Part shown: piece by piece, positions 6,959-10,402 of the stretch
How the letters are laid out: each line of letters opens with the position of its first letter
Numbering within the stretch: the stretch's first letter is position 1
From: Promethearchaeota archaeon
Lineage (GTDB): Archaea; Asgardarchaeota; Lokiarchaeia; Sigynarchaeales; SOKP01
Length of the DNA: 10,402 bases
Assembly (NCBI GenBank): GCA_016839845.1
Contig: JAEOTL010000352.1
Location: 1 to 10,402, forward strand
Direction: 5' to 3'
Notes under the pieces: generated by a model
What the model was told of the DNA's origin: nothing
The model's database searches: none
The model's input: only the letters and a program-made list of their open reading frames with translations
Position numbers and translations under genes: made by a program

Positions 6959-7168
6959 ATGTTCAGTAAGAATTCTTGAGTTGCTGGTCTCCATGCTGTT
7001 TCAACTCTATCCGAATATAGAAATAAGGGATTAGCACTTACTATAAATAGATCCGCATTAGTAGATGCCTTTAAGATGGGATATTGAGTGGATGTTCTTC
7101 AATCTTCTAACCAAGGAGAGGGAGTTTACAGAAAACTAGGGTTCATTATATATTTTGATATAATGTAA
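6959..7168 (+). pseudogene. Decayed GNAT-family N-acetyltransferase fragment
   Basis: One frame ending at TAA 7166-7168 reads like the C-terminal half of a GNAT acetyltransferase. VAGLHAVSTLSEYRNKGLAL (from 6980) matches the beta4/motif-A region, in which R-x-x-G-x-G/A binds acetyl-CoA. VDVLQSS and GEGVYRKLGF follow, as in relatives reading avLqaS and YrklGF. The frame is broken by TGA at 7085-7087 after MGY, and by TGA at 6977-6979 where relatives often have Gly before VAG. A third TGA lies at 6950. The N-terminal half is missing: upstream is only hppA's terminator and AT-rich sequence. The motif order is too specific to be chance. It is read as a dead gene remnant. The region 6879-7279 holds nothing else I can support except the terminator and promoter-like A/T sequence. 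Confidence 0.75.
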
Positions 7169-7240
7169 TATGAACTTAGTGATTAGAAAAGCTAATACTT
7201 AAATATTTTTTAATTAAATAATTCTTAATCCGAAATCTAA

Positions 7241-7249
7241 TTTTAACAA
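7241..7249 (+). repeat. TTTTAACAA intergenic 9-mer, copy 1 of 4
   Basis: The exact 9-mer TTTTAACAA occurs at 7241, 7672, 8021 and 8082, all on the + strand and all in the non-coding gaps around the 101-aa gene, rnpB and the winged-helix gene. I noticed it nowhere else in the window. Copy 2 ends six bases before the RNase P RNA and copy 3 lies 22 bases after it. AT richness makes some repeats expected. Confidence 0.35.
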
Positions 7250-7264
7250 ATATGTAAAATTAAT

Positions 7265-7270
7265 AGGTGA
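7265..7270 (+). promoter_or_regulatory. Shine-Dalgarno of the 101-aa gene
   Basis: AGGTGA sits nine bases before ATG 7280 in otherwise A/T-only sequence. It fixes the start and supports a transcribed leader. Confidence 0.65.
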
Positions 7271-7279
7271 AATCTAAAA

Positions 7280-7585
7280 ATGGCAATTTATATGGTAACA
7301 ACCTGGATTCCATTTGATAAAATCGAAGCGCTTGGAGAAGCAGCTGCGAAAATAACCAAATTACCATCTTATTTAAAGAAATGGCAAATTTTACAGACAG
7401 CTGATGGAAGGAAAGGTGGTAAGAGCTATAATATTATCTATGTAGATGATGAAAAGATAGCTGAAGCACAGTTGTATATCTCTAAATTATTTAGTTCCTA
7501 TTATGGGATTAAAGGATTTTCTTATAAAGCTGAACCCGTAATGAGTCAAAGAGATGTTGCAAAACTAATGCAAATGGAGTTGTAA
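7280..7585 (+). CDS. 101-aa orphan, possible dimeric alpha/beta-barrel-like protein
   Basis: I do not recognise a named family. The protein begins with a beta-strand (AIYMVTTWIP), then an amphipathic helix (FDKIEALGEAAAKI), strand-forming stretches WQILQT and SYNIIYV, a second helix (KIAEAQLYISKLFSSYY) and a final strand (FSYKAEPVM). That order, repeated beta-alpha-beta with short strands, resembles a ferredoxin-like or dimeric alpha/beta-barrel fold, as in small ABM-type or EthD-like proteins. This is inference from pattern only. There are no membrane segments, signal peptide or cysteines. Translation is well supported: AGGTGA at 7265-7270 lies nine bases before the ATG, and a T8 run follows the gene. 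It stands alone between the GNAT remnant and rnpB. The gene is likely real; its function is unknown. Confidence 0.82.
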   Translation: MAIYMVTTWIPFDKIEALGEAAAKITKLPSYLKKWQILQTADGRKGGKSYNIIYVDDEKIAEAQLYISKLFSSYYGIKGFSYKAEPVMSQRDVAKLMQMEL

Positions 7586-7599
7586 AACCAAATAATTAC

Positions 7600-7618
7600 C
7601 TTTTTTTTATATCTTTTT
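7600..7618 (+). terminator. T-run terminator after the 101-aa gene
   Basis: CTTTTTTTT followed by ATATCTTTTT begins 15 bp after the stop codon. It separates the coding gene from rnpB. Confidence 0.6.
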
Positions 7619-7644
7619 GTGAATCTGATTTTTTGTATGCGCTG

Positions 7645-7660
7645 CCAAAATTTTAAATAC
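7645..7660 (+). promoter_or_regulatory. BRE/TATA promoter of rnpB
   Basis: CCAAAA (BRE-like) is followed directly by TTTTAAATAC, a good archaeal TATA element. A start 25-28 bp from the box centre falls at about 7681-7687, matching the first base of the P1 helix of the RNase P RNA. The fit between promoter spacing and RNA 5' end supports both calls. Confidence 0.7.
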
Positions 7661-7686
7661 TAATTTTCCCTTTTTAACAAGACGAG

Positions 7687-7999
7687 TGAGATATGGAGCT
7701 GACGGTGGGTTTAACCCGCTGAGGAACCTCGCCCCACACTCCAAGCAAGGTGTAGAGAACTACTACGGTGAGAATCGTATTTTAGCAACTGAAACGACAC
7801 TGCCTTACTGCGCATATTAATGAATTGGATAAGCCAAAGAAATTGCAGAAAGGAATGGTTGGAACGAGCTAAAACCTTGGTGCAAGGCCAAATGAAAGCG
7901 ATGAGGAACTTGGAGCGAGCTTTAGGTAGACCGCATAGTTTGATGCTCCACCTGTAATCTGGCGACGGATTCAGTACAGAAGGGCGGGTATATATCTCA
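7687..7999 (+). ncRNA. rnpB: RNase P RNA
   Basis: Catalytic RNA that removes the 5' leader of pre-tRNAs, working in archaea with several small proteins. Ends are set by P1: TGAGATAT (7687-7694) pairs fully with ATATCTCA (7992-7999). Conserved segments occur in family order: GAGGAA of CR-I at 7721-7726; GCAAGGCCAAAT of CR-III at 7882-7893; GGTAGACCGC with following TTTGATGCT (CR-IV) at about 7925-7946; and ACAGAA of CR-V at 7976-7981. The long-range P4 helix is supported by CGCCC (7730-7734) pairing with GGGCG (7982-7986). A short hairpin at about 7706-7719 (GTGGG with CCCGC) fits P3. About 313 nt is normal. CR-I is GAGGAACCTC rather than the usual GAGGAAAGTC, a small departure. The GC content is clearly above the flanks, as expected for a structured RNA in an AT-rich genome. 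An antisense open frame across it is spurious. Confidence 0.92.
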
Positions 8000-8006
8000 A
8001 GCGTCA

Positions 8007-8024
8007 ACTTTCTCATTTATTTTT
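8007..8024 (+). terminator. T-rich stretch after rnpB
   Basis: ACTTTCTCATTTATTTTT begins eight bases after the P1 helix closes. It is a plausible termination zone for the RNA, weaker than a pure T-run. Confidence 0.4.
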
Positions 8025-8190
8025 AACAAATTTTAAAAATTATCTAAGAATTCTCATAAATTCTATATTCTAAAGATTTAATTTTAACAACTGTATTCAA
8101 AAAAAGTTTTGTCGGGAGGCATAAAGTTTTTAATCCGAATTTTTATGGGAGAACTGGGATAGGAATATTTTTTAAAGATTGATTTTTTAA

Positions 8191-8196
8191 AAGGTG
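8191..8196 (+). promoter_or_regulatory. Shine-Dalgarno of the winged-helix gene
   Basis: AAGGTG lies eight bases before ATG 8205. A promoter is probably the TTTTTAAT element near 8127-8134, since a box closer to the gene (8166-8177) would start the RNA inside this site. The rest of 8025-8190 is AT-rich with no gene. Confidence 0.55.
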
Positions 8197-8204
8197 TTTT
8201 TCGC

Positions 8205-8480
8205 ATGGAAGTTTTAATAAAATTGCTTAATAAGCGAGGAATCTATAATACATTTCAAGTCCTCTCTCTATTTGACAATTTTAGAGCAGATAAATATACA
8301 TTTTACAAGAAACTCAATGAATTTAGTTATTATAATTCATTTCTTCGAATAAAAGATGCTCTTATAAAAAGAGGATTACTTATCGTTGACAAACATAATA
8401 AATCTTGTTATTATGAACTTACGTCTAAAGGGAGAGAAGTATTTGCCCTTTTAAAAAAATTAGATGAGTTATTGGATTAA
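8205..8480 (+). CDS. Small winged-helix DNA-binding protein
   Basis: A 91-aa protein with the layout of small archaeal winged-helix regulators. A first helix pair covers residues 1-25. A middle helical segment YTFYKKLNEF is followed by the likely recognition helix SFLRIKDALIKRGLLIV (about 45-61). The wing is the hairpin DKHNKSCYYELTSKGREV (about 62-79), and a C-terminal helix FALLKKLDELLD may serve dimerisation. The phrase L-x-x-x-G-L-[IV] followed by Y-x-L-T-x-K-G is a hallmark of MarR/ArsR/PadR-like winged helices. There is no ligand or metal domain, and only one cysteine. It is a single gene with its own ribosome-binding site. Targets cannot be told; the rnpB-proximal location gives no clue. 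A DNA-binding role is inferred from the fold, and a protein-protein role is possible. Confidence 0.8.
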   Translation: MEVLIKLLNKRGIYNTFQVLSLFDNFRADKYTFYKKLNEFSYYNSFLRIKDALIKRGLLIVDKHNKSCYYELTSKGREVFALLKKLDELLD

Positions 8481-8625
8481 CGGAATACTTATAATGATAC
8501 TTTTACCTATCACATGCAATACTCTTTAAATTCATTTCAATAAGATATTTAAGAGTGTTTAAAATATTTCAAATTCGAAGATTAGATAAACCAATTTTTT
8601 TCATTTTTGTTAAAAAAAAATAAAA

Positions 8626-8637
8626 CTTTTTATATGT
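8626..8637 (+). promoter_or_regulatory. Candidate TATA box for the surface-protein gene
   Basis: AAAACTTTTTATATG lies in the 273-bp gap after the winged-helix gene, with A-rich BRE-like sequence just before it. Initiation about 25 bp on would leave an unusually long leader of about 90 bases before ATG 8754. No other gene or RNA is evident in 8481-8753. Confidence 0.35.
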
Positions 8638-8753
8638 TGTTGTAATTTTGAATAATTGTTTTTAATCTAATCGAATTCAATAGAACTCCACCCCAATGTT
8701 GAAATTCAATATTTTAATTAAAAGAGTTAGGTTGTTAGAAAAAGAAGATTTTC

Positions 8754-10402
8754 ATGTTTTTTATTTATGAACCATTGTTAATTTTTATCGGATTGCTTGG
8801 ATTATGTTTTTTTACTCATAAGAAATTCAGAAAGAAATTATTTTATTTATCTATAATTTTGTGTGGTTTTTTTTTATGTGTTAGTTGTCCTCTCTATATT
8901 GGGTTGGATGATGGCATTAATAGTAATGAGAATTATATTGAATTTGAAAATGTTAATCCTAAGGAATCAGGAAATTGGTTTATAGATCACATAGAAATTG
9001 ACCAAAATAATGCTTTACTGACTTGGGAAGTAATAAATCAGACGTATGAATGGTGTACCGGTAACGGGACTGTTGATGATCCCTTCATAATTGAGAATGT
9101 GTCTGTCAATGCTAATAACTATGATATAGGGATCTCCATAATTGGTTCTAAAGGATTCTATTTCATTATCCAAAATTGTCAGATTTCTAATGCTAGTATT
9201 GGAATCAGCTTAGATACTACTGATGATGGGTCTATTATTAATAATACTATATCAAACAACAATGAAACTGGTATACTTATTCACAATTGTAAAAGAAGTA
9301 ATATTGTTGGAAATATTATTCAAAACAATTCTCAAACCGGGGTGTATTTAAATGGTCCTAATAGCAAAAGCAATAATTTATATAGAAATAAATTTATCGA
9401 AAATGGTAAACACGCAGTAGATGATAGTAAGACTAACTTTAATTCATGGTATAACTCATCAGTAGGTAATTTCTGGGATAATTACACTGGTAAAGATACT
9501 AATGATGATTATATCGGCGATATACCTTATGATTATATCTACGGTAATGCTGATAGTCAAGATATTTATCCAATTTGGTGGGATCCTCCATCGCTCTCAA
9601 TCTCTTATCCATTAAATTATACTAGTTATAGTACATTTGCTGCCGATTATAGAGTAAAAATTGAAGAAGGGAAAGGTGATTCTTTTTGGTATGAAATAGG
9701 AAGCAAAAATTCTTCATTTTTATCGTTATCAGGGATAATTGATGAAGAAATTATTAATGTTTTTGATCAAGATTTATGGGATAATTTATTAAATGGGACA
9801 CAAAAAATAAGGTTTTATGTAAATGATTCAAAGGGATTTGTTGGTCTTGGAGATATTGTAGTTAAGATAATTAAACCATCACTCAACAACTGGTGGAACT
9901 CATCTTATGCATATAGAGTACCGTTAAAATTAGAGAATGAGCATTCAAGCAACCTTCCTAATGGGTATTCTGTAAACGTTTCACTAAATACAGTTAGCCT
10001 AATTTCAGCAGGAAAGCTCAGAGAGGATGGTAATGATCTTCGCATAGTATGGTATAATGCTACTCACAATATATGGGTAGAACTTGATCGTGCAAACGAA
10101 ACAAATTTTAATACAATTGACACTCAAATCTGGTTTAAAACTCAATCATCAGTAAGCCCAAACACTTATGATGGGTGTTATTATCTATATTATGGGTGTA
10201 ATGATTGCAACAAACCCCCTACAAATAAAAGTAGAATTTATGATTTCTTTGACGATTTCAACCAACCTGACGGACCTGCAAGCGGTTGGACTGTCATTAA
10301 TGGTTCTTGGTCTGTAAACAGTGGCGCATATCTCGAAAACCTGTTTGAGGTAGATGGTAGAAGTTTATTAAATTCATATTCAATAGAAAATGCATCAATA
10401 GA
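8754..10402 (+). CDS. Membrane-anchored beta-helix/DUF2341 surface protein (3' end beyond window)
   Basis: The frame is open for 549 codons from ATG 8754 to the edge. An in-frame TAG at 8736 leaves this as the only sensible start, though no Shine-Dalgarno is visible. Two hydrophobic segments (about 3-20 and 30-50) flank a basic loop KKFRKK, suggesting a hairpin anchor with the rest outside the cell. Residues about 100-240 form a NosD-like right-handed beta-helix with NNTISNN/GNIIQNN-type rungs, closed by NFWDNYTGKDTNDDYIGDIP and YPIWW. A beta-sandwich-like stretch covers about 281-373. A DUF2341 domain follows from NWWNSSYAYRVPL to YYLYYG (about 379-481), and a LamG-like domain starts at FFDDFNQPDG (about 498). 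About 20 N-x-S/T sequons indicate dense N-glycosylation. The likely role is cell-surface adhesion or glycan binding. NosD itself is a copper-chaperone-like protein, and that function is not implied. Confidence 0.88.
   Translation, partial: MFFIYEPLLIFIGLLGLCFFTHKKFRKKLFYLSIILCGFFLCVSCPLYIGLDDGINSNENYIEFENVNPKESGNWFIDHIEIDQNNALLTWEVINQTYEWCTGNGTVDDPFIIENVSVNANNYDIGISIIGSKGFYFIIQNCQISNASIGISLDTTDDGSIINNTISNNNETGILIHNCKRSNIVGNIIQNNSQTGVYLNGPNSKSNNLYRNKFIENGKHAVDDSKTNFNSWYNSSVGNFWDNYTGKDTNDDYIGDIPYDYIYGNADSQDIYPIWWDPPSLSISYPLNYTSYSTFAADYRVKIEEGKGDSFWYEIGSKNSSFLSLSGIIDEEIINVFDQDLWDNLLNGTQKIRFYVNDSKGFVGLGDIVVKIIKPSLNNWWNSSYAYRVPLKLENEHSSNLPNGYSVNVSLNTVSLISAGKLREDGNDLRIVWYNATHNIWVELDRANETNFNTIDTQIWFKTQSSVSPNTYDGCYYLYYGCNDCNKPPTNKSRIYDFFDDFNQPDGPASGWTVINGSWSVNSGAYLENLFEVDGRSLLNSYSIENASI

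Noticed and set aside
6950..7087. TGA recoding (selenocysteine or Trp) in the GNAT-like frame
   Set aside because: Three TGAs fall at positions normally Gly, Arg/variable or uncertain, the N-terminal half is missing, and xerA uses TGA as a stop; decay is simpler.
7711..8016. 101-codon minus-strand open frame over rnpB
   Set aside because: The opposite strand encodes the RNase P RNA with intact conserved regions; the peptide has no recognisable motif.
8696..8770. 24-codon upstream frame overlapping the surface-protein start
   Set aside because: No ribosome-binding site and ordinary AT-rich composition; translational coupling cannot be supported.

Overview
The window is AT-rich archaeal DNA. 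Archaeal marks are an Orc1/Cdc6 replication initiator, a XerA-type recombinase, TATA boxes placed for leaderless or short-leader transcripts, T-run terminators, an RNase P RNA gene with its own TATA box, and a large sequon-rich beta-helix surface protein. The surface protein (NosD-like beta-helix, then DUF2341, then a LamG-like start), the membrane pyrophosphatase and the small orphan proteins together suggest an Asgard (Promethearchaeota) archaeon. That assignment is an inference; a low-GC euryarchaeon cannot be excluded.

Layout. Positions 1-138 hold the 3' end of an unidentified lysine-rich gene on the + strand. It converges on a minus-strand block: orc1/cdc6 (156-1349), xerA (1486-2409), a canonical thioredoxin reductase (2505-3449) and a second TrxB-like flavoprotein (3545-4489) that has lost the CxxC cysteines and the NADPH-binding signatures. 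A 232-bp divergent intergenic region with direct repeats and a dyad leads into hppA (4722-6878, +), a membrane pyrophosphatase with the K+-independent signature. The rest is on the + strand: a decayed GNAT acetyltransferase fragment (6959-7168), a 101-aa orphan (7280-7585), rnpB (about 7687-7999), a 91-aa winged-helix protein (8205-8480), and the N-terminal 549 residues of a membrane-anchored surface protein (8754 to the window edge).

How the parts relate. Orc1 and XerA are chromosome-maintenance genes (origin firing, dimer resolution). A perfect 9-bp inverted repeat with an 8-nt spacer lies 21 bp upstream of xerA, and is either a recombination-site candidate or an operator. TrxB supplies reducing power to thioredoxins; its neighbour looks like a non-reductase paralog. 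HppA converts pyrophosphate hydrolysis to ion-motive force. Nearly every gene seems to have its own promoter, so long operons are unlikely.

I find no CRISPR array, tRNA, rRNA, insertion sequence or convincing new multi-gene system. The most useful less obvious items are the GNAT pseudogene, the RNase P RNA (which hides under a spurious antisense reading frame), the CxxC-less TrxB paralog, the xerA-upstream inverted repeat and the partial surface protein running off the end.
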